A stretch of 64,000 bases of DNA. It comes from UBA4781 sp963674975. GTDB lineage: Bacteria > Chloroflexota > Anaerolineae > Anaerolineales > Anaerolineaceae. The DNA is taken from NCBI GenBank assembly GCA_963674975.1, contig OY771913.1, positions 2,232,001 to 2,296,000 on the forward strand. The letters are read 5' to 3'. A program made the translations under genes and the position numbers. A model generated the notes under the pieces. That model saw only the letters and a list, made by a program, of their open reading frames with translations, ran no database searches and was not told the DNA's origin. This document shows positions 46,203-55,142 of the stretch, one piece after another (within the stretch, counting starts at the first letter, position 1; each line of letters starts with the position of its first letter).

Positions 46203-46925
46203 TTATTGTGGATACTGTGTAGCAATAGGGATTATTGGATTCCAGGCAATTCCTTTTTGAATCGCTCTTTCTTCGCTCATAACCATTAATCGTCGGATCT
46301 CCAGCGCAACTTTATCGGTAAAATCTCTTACCTGTTCCCTGTTATCCACATTCCCATCAAAATAGAGAGGGTTTCCGATCGTAATGTAGTATTTACCGCG
46401 CAGCAGCCAGCGTGATTCCTGGTAGCTCTGCCATTTGCTAAAAACATGGTTCCAGATTTGTTCCTTGTCAACATAGATGCCTACCGGGATGACAGGAACC
46501 CGAGAGGTCATAGCAATTCGGACTGCTCCGGTGTGAAGATTTGCGATCCTGTTGGTTGTGGGGGATAGACAGCCTTCCGGAAATACACCAATTGGATAAC
46601 CCTGTTGAAGATGCTCCTTGGAGTGCTGAATGATTTCTTCTCCATTTTTCTTTTCTTTATCCACTGGGATGGTGCCGGCTGATTCGATGAGTTTCCCGAT
46701 AACGGGGAGTTCCAGGATCTTTTTATTTACCAGAATGATCAGCGGTTCTTCTGTTACCAGGCTCAACAGAAAAGGATCTGTTGTGGTGGGATGGTTAGGT
46801 GTGAAAATCTTGGCTCCTCTATAGAGGGGAGTTTCATAGTAAACGTTAAATTCTAAAAAGAACCTGGCATAAATATTCAAAACGGTTCTTTCAATGTGCA
46901 GGAGGAATTTTTTCTTTTGTTTCAT
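46203..46925 (-). CDS. 1-acyl-sn-glycerol-3-phosphate acyltransferase-like protein (PlsC family)
   Basis: 240 residues from the ATG at 46925, with AGAAGG 6 bases upstream; an ATG at 46952 lacks a ribosome site. PLSc motifs: NHPTTTDPF (a variant of NHx4D), FPEGCLSP, PVIPVGIYVD. It would add the second acyl chain to lysophosphatidate at the inner face of the membrane. It lies between two sensor systems and converges on the first; functional link to them is unproven. Confidence 0.88.
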   Translation of the reverse strand: MKQKKKFLLHIERTVLNIYARFFLEFNVYYETPLYRGAKIFTPNHPTTTDPFLLSLVTEEPLIILVNKKILELPVIGKLIESAGTIPVDKEKKNGEEIIQHSKEHLQQGYPIGVFPEGCLSPTTNRIANLHTGAVRIAMTSRVPVIPVGIYVDKEQIWNHVFSKWQSYQESRWLLRGKYYITIGNPLYFDGNVDNREQVRDFTDKVALEIRRLMVMSEERAIQKGIAWNPIIPIATQYPQ

Positions 46926-47075
46926 TGTTACCTTCTGAAGTGAAATTTTCACATTATTCTACGAATTGGTCTGGAGGTGGGCTAGTCCTGCTGGTAAGGG
47001 AACTGGTGTATCATTAAAGTTACTGATGGCAGAAAGTAAGTGACCGAAGCAATATCTGAGAAAGGATATTAAGAA

Positions 47076-47081
47076 TATAAT
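47076..47081 (+). promoter_or_regulatory. TATAAT placed for leaderless transcription of sensor kinase 2
   Basis: TATAAT ends 8 bases before the ATG at 47090 and there is no Shine-Dalgarno motif (CAACAACC). An AAAGGA exists 24 bases upstream, too far to serve. Confidence 0.35.
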
Positions 47082-47089
47082 CAACAACC

Positions 47090-48289
47090 ATGAAAAAACG
47101 ACGCAGGTCCATAAGCAGTCTCCCCTATGCGATTTCTCTATTTGCTGTGCTTACCTTTGGTCTGGTAGGAGCTGTTAATTATTTTATATTCAATGGGAGT
47201 TTAACTGCTGCTGAACCGCACTGGAAAAAATGGACGCTGTTTTCATGTTTTGTTTTTCTGCTTTTGTTCGATCTCTTTGATATGATCTTCTACTCGAAGA
47301 GGAAAATGTTCATGCAGACCCTTTTCTTTGTTCTGCGTGTGTTTATGATCGGATTCATGCAAAGCATAGATATCACAAAGTTCTCTCGCATTCTTTTAGG
47401 TCTGCTCCCTTATCATGTATTTATGACGTTTGGATTGGTGATCAGTTTGCTGTCTACGATAGTTGTTTTGTATTATTTTTATACTGTTACGGTTTTTACC
47501 TTTGACCCGCAAACAGTATCCTCCCTTGGCAGTGTTTTCTTTTTTCAGCTGATTGCCATATTCGCTGAACGGGATAAAAAGATCACTTTCAAGAATCAGG
47601 ATATTATTGAGGAATTATCTCGCTCGAATATTGAATTGAGTACATATATAGAGGATCTCTCTCGCTTATCCGTAATGGAAGAACGGGTGCAGCTTTCCAA
47701 TGACCTGCATGATTCGATCGGGCATTACCTGGTGGCGATCAATATCCAGCTTGAAAAAGCTCTTGCATACCGCTCCATCTCCTCAGAAACGGTGGATGAG
47801 GCGATCATCAATGCGAAATATTCTGTGGAACAGGCTCTAAAAGAGGTGCGTCGCTTTGTTGATGGATTGCATGACAAAGCAGATATCTATAGTCTGAAAG
47901 AAAAGGCTGAAGAACTCATCAAGAACTACAAGGTAGATTTCAAAACTCTGGAATTTAAATATGATGGAAATGAATTCAGCTATGCAAAAATCATTCGTCG
48001 TAATCTATTTTTTATCCTGCAGGAATCGCTTACCAATATTCAAAAGCATGCGCATGCTGAAAATGTAACTGTGTCCATCAATTTCAAGGCACGCGAGGTC
48101 TGCATGCAGGTGAAGGATGATGGAATCGGATTTAATGTTAAAAAAATTGCAGACCAGCCGCGGCATTATGGATTAGCCAGTATGCGGCAGCGAGTGGAAC
48201 TGCTGAATGGTACGCTGAATATATCCAGCAATAAAAAGAACGGTACTATAGTCGATGTTCATATACCCTCAAAATTAGAATCCAAGTAA
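47090..48289 (+). CDS. Sensor histidine kinase, HisKA_3 type
   Basis: 399 residues. About five or six transmembrane helices in residues 10-165 with almost no extracytoplasmic domain, then a coiled-coil, HisKA_3 (phosphoacceptor in QLSNDLHDSIGHYLVAI) and a HATPase domain (DDGIGFNV, GLASMRQRVE). This layout suits sensing of membrane state or a small ligand within the bilayer. The partner regulator begins 12 bases downstream. The translation start seems leaderless. Confidence 0.92.
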   Translation: MKKRRRSISSLPYAISLFAVLTFGLVGAVNYFIFNGSLTAAEPHWKKWTLFSCFVFLLLFDLFDMIFYSKRKMFMQTLFFVLRVFMIGFMQSIDITKFSRILLGLLPYHVFMTFGLVISLLSTIVVLYYFYTVTVFTFDPQTVSSLGSVFFFQLIAIFAERDKKITFKNQDIIEELSRSNIELSTYIEDLSRLSVMEERVQLSNDLHDSIGHYLVAINIQLEKALAYRSISSETVDEAIINAKYSVEQALKEVRRFVDGLHDKADIYSLKEKAEELIKNYKVDFKTLEFKYDGNEFSYAKIIRRNLFFILQESLTNIQKHAHAENVTVSINFKAREVCMQVKDDGIGFNVKKIADQPRHYGLASMRQRVELLNGTLNISSNKKNGTIVDVHIPSKLESK

Positions 48290-48301
48290 AAGGGAAAACC
48301 G

Positions 48302-48967
48302 GTGAACGAAAAAATTAAAGTATTGATAGTGGATGATCAACAATTAGTGCGGGATGGTATTAAAGCATTGTTGGAGATCAAAGACGATTTTCAAATTGTT
48401 GGTACTGCATCGGATGGGCAGGAAGCTATGGAAATGCTGAAGAAAAAACCCACAGATGTCGTACTCATGGATATCCGTATGCCGGGTTTGGGTGGGATCG
48501 AAGCTACCCGTCAGATCCGTCAGTTTGACAAGGAAATCCGCATTATCATGCTTACCACTTTTAATAATGACGACTATATTGTCAAGGCGATCAAGGCAGG
48601 AGCCAATGGGTATCTCTTGAAGGATATTCCAAAAGATGACCTTGCAGAGGCTATTCGCCTTTCATATAGAGGCGTCTCTCAATTCTCTTCAGATACCATC
48701 GGCATGCTGGTTGAGCGAAATTTACTGCGCGATACGGGCGGTTCTTCAGAATCAGATGAGGAAATTGCTCTTCTCAACGAGAAGGAATACGAGATACTGT
48801 GCATGATTTCAGAGGGATATTCAAATCGAGAAATTGCCGAAGAACTGTTTTTTACCGAGGGTACGGTCAAGAATTATGTTTCAAAGATCCTGAATACGCT
48901 GCATTTGCGCGACCGGGTTCAGGCGGCAATTTATGCGGTGCAGCACCATCTGGAAAGAAAATCATAA
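48302..48967 (+). CDS. NarL/LuxR-type response regulator
   Basis: 221 residues: receiver (VLMDIRMPGLGG, phosphoacceptor D near 54) and LuxR helix-turn-helix (LNEKEYEILCMISEGYSNRE...). GTG start at 48302 with AAGGGA upstream. Partner of sensor kinase 2. It converges on the CotH operon over a shared hairpin. Confidence 0.92.
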   Translation: MNEKIKVLIVDDQQLVRDGIKALLEIKDDFQIVGTASDGQEAMEMLKKKPTDVVLMDIRMPGLGGIEATRQIRQFDKEIRIIMLTTFNNDDYIVKAIKAGANGYLLKDIPKDDLAEAIRLSYRGVSQFSSDTIGMLVERNLLRDTGGSSESDEEIALLNEKEYEILCMISEGYSNREIAEELFFTEGTVKNYVSKILNTLHLRDRVQAAIYAVQHHLERKS

Positions 48968-48999
48968 AAAGAGGCAGCTTCCGGATTTGAAAGCTGCCT
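48962..48999 (-). terminator. Terminator of the CotH operon
   Basis: AGGCAGCTT pairs with AAGCTGCCT; on the minus strand it is followed by TCTTTTT. On the plus strand no T-tract follows. Confidence 0.8.
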
Positions 49000-49009
49000 G
49001 TACAAGGGG

Positions 49010-50590
49010 TTATTTGAGCGTTCCAATATATGTTACTGCCTGATTGTAACGCTCTGTAGTGTATTCGATTAATTCATCCACACAATTTGTAAATAAAGAG
49101 ATATCTGTCAGAGTGGTATAACCGGGCTGTTCCATTTCTACATATTCGGTAATGAGATCATGATATTGGCTGAAAATGGAAGCCATTCTTTCGGGATAGA
49201 AGATGCTTGTGGCGATCTCTTCAAGATACTGGTTGTATTTTGCCAGGTAAACTTCGTCTTCCTTCAGATAGCTGATCAAAGGCCAGTTAGCACCTACATT
49301 ACTGAGATCAAGAGACAGGGGGCTGTTTCTCCCCGAACTGCTCTTGAGCGACTCGTTGTTATCCCAGGGTATCCAAACCAGCTTATCCGTTGTGGGATCA
49401 TGATACAGGTAGTAATTATGCGGAGCGTTTCCATAGCTGTCCCAGTTTTGAATAAGTGTGTTTACTGCCAGCCAGCGGAGAAAACCATCCACATCGAAAA
49501 CAGCATCTAGGTCAGAGCGCCACTGTGCCGGATCACTGATGCGGGTGCTGGAGTGGAGGGTAGTGTAGAGGGCTTGCACATCGCTGTAATCAGCTTCATC
49601 GATATTTGTTTCTTTATCAAAGGCATCTTCGTTGTAGCTGCCTTCTGCGAAAGTTGCTGCATTCCCCGAAGGTTTATAAACATTGCCGCTGTCATCCTCA
49701 AATTGGGTCTCAATAACGGTATCTTCGATGACCTCCACAGCTGTGTACAAACCGTAATAAACCGGTCCATCTCCGGTATCCACATAAACGGCATAAAAAG
49801 CGGTCTGTGCTGAAGGGACATCTGCATCCCTGAATATGTCCGCAGCAACCAGCTCCCGCAGGAAAGAACTGTCTATGAAATTGGCACTGAAACTCAACTG
49901 TTTGAATCCATAGAAACGCTGATCTTCTGTTTCAGAATATTCGTCTTCGAATTGATCAAAATCCAGTTTGAAGGGTAATTTATAAGACCCGGAACTCCAT
50001 AAGGATTTTAAAGATGAATTCCCTTTATAGCGAATGCCCACATGCTCCCAGGTTTCGCCATTGAATTCAATGGTAGCTTCCACCCAGATAGGGTTTTCAT
50101 CACTCTCAAACATAGCCATCCCGGCATTTCCTCTGCGGTCGTTCATTCCCGGTTGAGCAGCTCCATTTTGATCCACTATGGGGGGATTTTGCTGGTTCTC
50201 TGTATTGATATCCGGTTCTGCGGCATCTTGTTGTTTTGGTCCAACATTTTCTGCTCTATTATTGACAGGAGCATCCATTGCAACAGTTTTATTTTCCCCG
50301 GAGCCGAATTCACCATAGAGACCAACCATATCGGTAAGCATGCTTTCATACTTGTCGGGGGAGATGGTGATGATAATTTCATTAACCGTATCATCGGGAA
50401 ACACAACGGCATAATCTGGTTCTGAGGTATCCTCGTCAGAGGAATTCTCTGGATCATTCTGAACTGTTGAATTCTCTGTGATTTCTGTGGGTATTGTGCT
50501 ATCCATGTTTCCTGAAGTACTGCAAGCGACCATCCCAATGGGAATGATCGCAATCAGCAGCATGTTTAAAACGAATGTTTTAGTGTTCAT
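49010..50590 (-). CDS. CotH kinase-family lipoprotein
   Basis: 526 residues with lipobox MVAC near residue 23, an acidic and Asn/Gln-rich linker (about 25-165), then a CotH kinase domain: VGIRYKGNSSL, PFKLDFDQF, NTLIQNWDSYGN, NYYLYHDPTTDK and IPWDNNES. CotH proteins phosphorylate secreted proteins; the ATP-site residues appear preserved. It is anchored outside the cell. It starts 1 base after the DUF4956 gene in an operon with a VTC-type polyphosphate polymerase. Confidence 0.9.
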   Translation of the reverse strand: MNTKTFVLNMLLIAIIPIGMVACSTSGNMDSTIPTEITENSTVQNDPENSSDEDTSEPDYAVVFPDDTVNEIIITISPDKYESMLTDMVGLYGEFGSGENKTVAMDAPVNNRAENVGPKQQDAAEPDINTENQQNPPIVDQNGAAQPGMNDRRGNAGMAMFESDENPIWVEATIEFNGETWEHVGIRYKGNSSLKSLWSSGSYKLPFKLDFDQFEDEYSETEDQRFYGFKQLSFSANFIDSSFLRELVAADIFRDADVPSAQTAFYAVYVDTGDGPVYYGLYTAVEVIEDTVIETQFEDDSGNVYKPSGNAATFAEGSYNEDAFDKETNIDEADYSDVQALYTTLHSSTRISDPAQWRSDLDAVFDVDGFLRWLAVNTLIQNWDSYGNAPHNYYLYHDPTTDKLVWIPWDNNESLKSSSGRNSPLSLDLSNVGANWPLISYLKEDEVYLAKYNQYLEEIATSIFYPERMASIFSQYHDLITEYVEMEQPGYTTLTDISLFTNCVDELIEYTTERYNQAVTYIGTLK

Positions 50591-50591
50591 C

Positions 50592-51176
50592 TTATTGATC
50601 GTTTTTCTGATCTTCGAAATAGACTTTCACTTCCGCTGTGTCGTTAAGGAAATTGATCTTGTTAACGTCTACATAACGGACTTCCAATCCGGTCCGCTCT
50701 TCAAGGTCAGCAATGAGTTCCTTGTGGTTCTTGGTATGGATCAGGTCAATCTTTTCATAGGTAACTGATTTGGATGATAAGAAATGAAAACCCCATCCTT
50801 TTTCAAGAAACAGAAGGATCAGGCAGATCAGAATTGTTGTCATAACTAGTTCTGGATAGGCGCCTTCGCTGAGCATCACATAATTGATCATGGGCAGTGC
50901 GATCAGAATGAACAGGTAGGTCATTTCGCGTGAGGGCATTGGATCGGTGCGGTAGCGCAGAATAGAGAAAATGGCGAATAATCCAAATCCAACACCCATG
51001 CTCAGCTCGATGCTTGCCATGTAGTTGAACAGGATGAAGATGGTGGTATTGAAGCCTAAAAACGTGAGTACGAATTTCTGGGATCTCCGTTGCGGGTAGT
51101 AAATGAAACGGACGATCACAAAGGCAGTGATAAAGTTGAGCAGAAAGTTAAGCGTGTACTGGAAAAACGTTGACAT
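50592..51176 (-). CDS. DUF4956 membrane protein
   Basis: 194 residues with about four hydrophobic segments (TFFQYTLNFLLNFITAFVIV, FVLTFLGFNTTIFILFNYM and others) and a C-terminal soluble tail. DUF4956 proteins commonly accompany VTC-domain polymerases. The start (ATG 51176, AAAGGA upstream) overlaps the polymerase gene by 29 bases, so the two are translationally linked. It could be the membrane channel or anchor for the polymerase; inference. Confidence 0.85.
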   Translation of the reverse strand: MSTFFQYTLNFLLNFITAFVIVRFIYYPQRRSQKFVLTFLGFNTTIFILFNYMASIELSMGVGFGLFAIFSILRYRTDPMPSREMTYLFILIALPMINYVMLSEGAYPELVMTTILICLILLFLEKGWGFHFLSSKSVTYEKIDLIHTKNHKELIADLEERTGLEVRYVDVNKINFLNDTAEVKVYFEDQKNDQ

Positions 51177-51996
51177 TTTGATATATCCTTTTTGTGGTAG
51201 CTTTGAATTGTAAAAAATTCTGTTTGAAACGGTTGCGCTTGATGTCAGGGCGCAAAAAAGCCATTCCGGTGCAGTATTTACTGACTGAAATTGGTTGATA
51301 TCCTTTTTCTTTTAATACAGTGATGATGATCGATTCTCTGTTGAACTTGCTCTGCTTGATCTCGACGATTGCAAGATGAGGAAGCTGCAGAGAATTGGTC
51401 TGGTTGAAAAAGCTCAACCCCAGATCAATGGTGATCCGTTCATTCGAACCCTTATTTACCAGGGTAATGCGTCTGAAAGTATTCCAGATGACAGGTTTTA
51501 AAGAATCCGGGCTGTCATTATAGAATTTAGTAAGGAAAGCACACATTTCAGGTGTCAGGGATTGGCGCATGATTTTAATAGGCATGCGATTCTTGATGGT
51601 GCGCAGGTTGTTCTCTTTTTTCTTGACTTCAAGAAAAGTATCATTGGTGTTCAGATATTCGCGCATGCGAATTTTATAACGCGGTCGCTTTCCATTATGG
51701 TGGTCATAATAGAAGGTAAGTGCGGGCGTATCATAATACAGAGTACGGTATTCGCTGATGCGCTGCGAATTGGTTTCCAGAATGAAACAATCCGAAGAAA
51801 AGGTTGTCAGGATCGAGGGCATATCGACCAATCGCACCAGGTACTTTATGTCCGTACGGTCCTGCAGTGCGTATGCTTGAATTTCATCCAGTGAAATTGC
51901 CGGGTATTGTGGTATGGTTTTCTCGATTGCTGCTATGTTGCGTTTGAAAACAGATGGCAGCAGTATGGAATTGACTTGTTGTTCAGGTGTTATCAT
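51148..51996 (-). CDS. VTC-domain polyphosphate polymerase-like protein
   Basis: 282 residues. The VTC tunnel-fold features include DIKYLVRLVD near 52, YRTLYYDTPAL, the RYKIRMREY basic strand, FLEVKKKENN and a late EIKQSKFN; the Arg/Lys and Glu pattern is that of the catalytic tunnel in yeast Vtc4, which makes polyphosphate from ATP. No transmembrane helix, so it acts on the cytoplasmic side with DUF4956. First gene of the operon; GGAGG stands 7 bases before the ATG. Confidence 0.88.
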   Translation of the reverse strand: MITPEQQVNSILLPSVFKRNIAAIEKTIPQYPAISLDEIQAYALQDRTDIKYLVRLVDMPSILTTFSSDCFILETNSQRISEYRTLYYDTPALTFYYDHHNGKRPRYKIRMREYLNTNDTFLEVKKKENNLRTIKNRMPIKIMRQSLTPEMCAFLTKFYNDSPDSLKPVIWNTFRRITLVNKGSNERITIDLGLSFFNQTNSLQLPHLAIVEIKQSKFNRESIIITVLKEKGYQPISVSKYCTGMAFLRPDIKRNRFKQNFLQFKATTKRIYQNVNVFPVHA

Positions 51997-52308
51997 GATG
52001 CAACCTCCATTCTTGGGGTGCCCTTATCATATAAGATCGCCCTTGAATTAGTATCCACCACCAGACTGAAATCGCTTCGTTCTGGGGAGGTATTCAGAAT
52101 CGGTTTAATTTATAAAGGAGTGAAGTGATTAGAAGTCAGATAAGCTCTTGGTTGTGAATTCACTTGAAAAGAACCAGCACTTTGAAATAGATGGTGTAAA
52201 TACGTTCGTGTATAATTATTTTTTGAAAAGATGAGGATAATTTTAACTATCGATTGATCTTTCAGGAAGATCATTTAACTTTATCAGCCAATAAGCAAAA
52301 GATAATCA
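51997..52308. other. 312-base noncoding gap between divergent operons
   Basis: It contains the ribosome site of the VTC gene (minus, GGAGG near 52005) and a TATAAT at 52211-52216 that may be the -10 for the sensor kinase; TTGAAA at 52182 is too far for a normal -35. No gene or repeat seen. Confidence 0.5.
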
Positions 52309-54243
52309 ATGAACTTGGTAACGTTCCTAAATATCACACCGTACGCAATGAGTTACCTGATGGCAGCTATCATCAACCTGGCTGCTGCTTTATTGATCTG
52401 GTTCTATAGAAATAAAGAACTCGAAAATTACAAACTTGCCAAGATTTTATTTTTTATTAGTCTATATATGTTTTTCTCTGCCCTTGAACTCTCTGCCAAA
52501 CAGGTTGATTTCCGTATGCGGATGCTTGAATTTGGAGATCTGTTCAATGGACTTGCTGATCTATCCCTGTTCCTTTTCGTAATGGATTACTACAAACCCT
52601 GGTCGTGGTTCAATAGAAAATGGCGCTGCGCTCTGTTGGGTTTGATGTTCGTGAATTGTGCTATTACACTGACCAATAGGTTTCACCATTTATTTTGGAC
52701 CGAGATGATGCTTTATAGCAGTCAGGGAGAAAACCTCTCCCGATTTGCGATTGGACCTCTGTTTCATTTCAGCAATTTTCTATATATTGGACTCAGTATT
52801 GTCAGTTTCATATTACTGCTGAGAGAGGTTTATAAAAGAAAGGGTACTGAACGGAGTTATGTAGTTCTATTGACGGCTGCTTTGGCTTTACCTTTTATCG
52901 CGTACCTGCTCTTTTCCCTGAATGATTTATACCTCCCAGGAGTTACAGCATTGCCATTAGGTTATATGCTATCTGCGGTATTCATAACCTGGATCGTATT
53001 CAATCGTATGCAATCCCGCATTGCCTATCAGGCACAGGGATTGAAAGATCATATTGCTTCCCTGCAGCGTGAGATTGAGCATCGCAAAGAACTTGAAGGC
53101 GAGCTTCGTAAAATCCAGGCTGAACAGGCTGCCAAACTTGCCAGGCAGACCAATGAGATCGCGGGTATTTACGATTTGATCCTGCTCAGCGCCGAGGGAT
53201 TATCGCAGAAGGATCTGCTTGAACAGGCAATTCAAAAAATCAAGAAAGTCCTTTCTTGTTCTGCTATTTGTTATTGCACAATGAATGAAGGGCAGCTTGT
53301 GCTCGAATCTCAGATCGGATTGCGCCATCCGGTAATGGAAAATATCATCGGGAATGGTCATCTTGACAAGCTGGATATGTCCAGGATTGGTCCCGTTGTG
53401 TATCCCAATTCGGATAACCGGATGCCTACAAGATTGACCGATCTGGGTTATCTTTCTGTTATGTATAAATACATATCCATGGAAAATTATGCAGGAGGAT
53501 TCCTTTTCACATTATGGGAGCATAGAAGCTCATTTTCGGCAGAAGAGACCACTCTTTTTAATGGCATCTGTGAAAGCTTCGCGCTGATCCTCGAAAACGT
53601 TCATCTTAATCAGGCGATCATGAATGAAGCGAAACTTGAAGAGCGGCGGAGGATCGCACGAGATCTGCATGATTCGGTTACCCAATCGCTGCACAGTCTG
53701 GTTTTTTCTGCTGAGACTGCCTCTGAACAAGCAGCGACGGGATCCAATGCGTTGGGCGAAGTGTTGGATTTGATCAAGACCAGCGCCTGGCAGGCTCTCA
53801 AAGAAATGCGGCTTTTACTCTATGAGTTGAGATTGATGGATTTGGAAAATGTTAATCTTGAAGAAGCAGTCCGGGTCCGCCTGGATGCGGTGGAAAAAAG
53901 AGCCGGTATCCGGTATGAAATTCGGGTTTCTGATGATTTTAGAATTCCCCAGATATATAGTGCAGAACTTTACCCGATCGTGATTGAGGCATTAAATAAT
54001 TCCCTTAAACACGCTCGAGCAGAAGAGATAAGTGTTCATTTTCAGGAAAAAGATGGACAAGCTATGATCGTAATTCGGGATAACGGTGTTGGTTTCGATC
54101 CAGCCGCTGCGACTAATGGGATGGGGCTGCGAAATATGGATGAACGCTGCAGGAAGATCAATGCTGATCTGGAAATCGAATCTACAAGTGGGCAGGGGAC
54201 GGTGATCCGGATCATTCTGCCCAAGATCAATGCGGACGGATAG
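52309..54243 (+). CDS. Sensor histidine kinase with 7TM N-terminus, GAF-like and HisKA_3 domains
   Basis: 644 residues. About seven transmembrane helices (residues 15-225) like the HisKA 7TM family, a coiled coil (about 240-285), a GAF-like domain (about 290-430), HisKA_3 with RRRIARDLHDSVTQSLHSLV and a HATPase domain (DNGVGFDPAAA, GMGLRNMDERC). This is the largest of the three sensors and has an intracellular ligand or redox-binding domain. The regulator start lies 19 bases after its stop. No good ribosome site at the ATG. Confidence 0.92.
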   Translation: MNLVTFLNITPYAMSYLMAAIINLAAALLIWFYRNKELENYKLAKILFFISLYMFFSALELSAKQVDFRMRMLEFGDLFNGLADLSLFLFVMDYYKPWSWFNRKWRCALLGLMFVNCAITLTNRFHHLFWTEMMLYSSQGENLSRFAIGPLFHFSNFLYIGLSIVSFILLLREVYKRKGTERSYVVLLTAALALPFIAYLLFSLNDLYLPGVTALPLGYMLSAVFITWIVFNRMQSRIAYQAQGLKDHIASLQREIEHRKELEGELRKIQAEQAAKLARQTNEIAGIYDLILLSAEGLSQKDLLEQAIQKIKKVLSCSAICYCTMNEGQLVLESQIGLRHPVMENIIGNGHLDKLDMSRIGPVVYPNSDNRMPTRLTDLGYLSVMYKYISMENYAGGFLFTLWEHRSSFSAEETTLFNGICESFALILENVHLNQAIMNEAKLEERRRIARDLHDSVTQSLHSLVFSAETASEQAATGSNALGEVLDLIKTSAWQALKEMRLLLYELRLMDLENVNLEEAVRVRLDAVEKRAGIRYEIRVSDDFRIPQIYSAELYPIVIEALNNSLKHARAEEISVHFQEKDGQAMIVIRDNGVGFDPAAATNGMGLRNMDERCRKINADLEIESTSGQGTVIRIILPKINADG

Positions 54244-54262
54244 CAGTCGAAGAAAGGCAGAA

Positions 54263-54910
54263 ATGAAGGAAATTCGTATTCTGATCGCGGATGACCATCC
54301 ACTAATGCGGGAAGCACTTTGTATCGGTATTAAAAGCGTACCCGGTATGAGGGTGGTCGGTGAAGCTGCGGATGGTCTGGAAGCGGTTAGATTAGCCACC
54401 CTCGGGCAGCCGGATATTATCCTGCTGGACCTTTATATGCCTGCTATGGATGGGATGAAGGTTCTGGATGAGATCAACAGGTTGAAGCAGGATTGCAAGG
54501 TTATCATTCTGACCAGTTCGCATGATGATGAAAATATCCAAAAAGCTGTTCGTAAAGGGGCGCATGGCTACCTTTTAAAGGATTTTCCACGTGAGACAGT
54601 CCTGGAATGCATCCGTACGGTTGCGAGTGGAGAGAAATATTTTCCTGCGCGTGTGGTTGAGATAATGGCTAATGGCAGCCACATGCAATCAGAAAGAGCT
54701 GCCTGCCTGACCAGACGGGAAGAACAGATATTAGCTTTGATCGGGGAAGGACTGGCAAACCAGGAAATTGCGGATAAGCTAAACTTGAGCCGCTCAACCA
54801 TCCGTGTTCATATTTATAATATTCTCAGAAAACTACATCTTCAAAATCGATGGCAGGTCATGCAATACGCGATTAAAAGGCGATTGAGCGAAGAAGAAAT
54901 AAACCTGTAA
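54263..54910 (+). CDS. NarL/LuxR-type response regulator
   Basis: 215 residues from the ATG at 54263 with GAAAGG upstream. Receiver domain (ILLDLYMPAMDG, D near 54) and LuxR helix-turn-helix (LTRREEQILALIGEGLANQE...). It pairs with the 7TM sensor. The next gene on the same strand encodes the sortase-domain surface protein, which is the most obvious candidate target. Confidence 0.92.
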   Translation: MKEIRILIADDHPLMREALCIGIKSVPGMRVVGEAADGLEAVRLATLGQPDIILLDLYMPAMDGMKVLDEINRLKQDCKVIILTSSHDDENIQKAVRKGAHGYLLKDFPRETVLECIRTVASGEKYFPARVVEIMANGSHMQSERAACLTRREEQILALIGEGLANQEIADKLNLSRSTIRVHIYNILRKLHLQNRWQVMQYAIKRRLSEEEINL

Positions 54911-55054
54911 GTACTCCCATATCGATCGATCCGTTCTATCACACATATATACCATGAATAGCATGGGAATGCCTCAATGCGAAAATCCATGATCAAAATT
55001 TATCTGGTTTTTTAGAAAAATAAACGCTGCGGTGATGTCAGTAATACCTGTTCT

Positions 55055-55063
55055 TGCTATACT
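55055..55063 (+). promoter_or_regulatory. Extended -10 promoter element
   Basis: TGCTATACT lies 79 bases upstream of the surface protein start at 55143. No clear -35. The spacer 54911-55142 holds nothing else. Confidence 0.4.
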
Positions 55064-55142
55064 TTTTTCTGAAATGTATTAAAAGTTATTAAGACTAATA
55101 ACAACACTTTTGGTGAAAATCATTGCAGAGAGAAGGGTTGAT

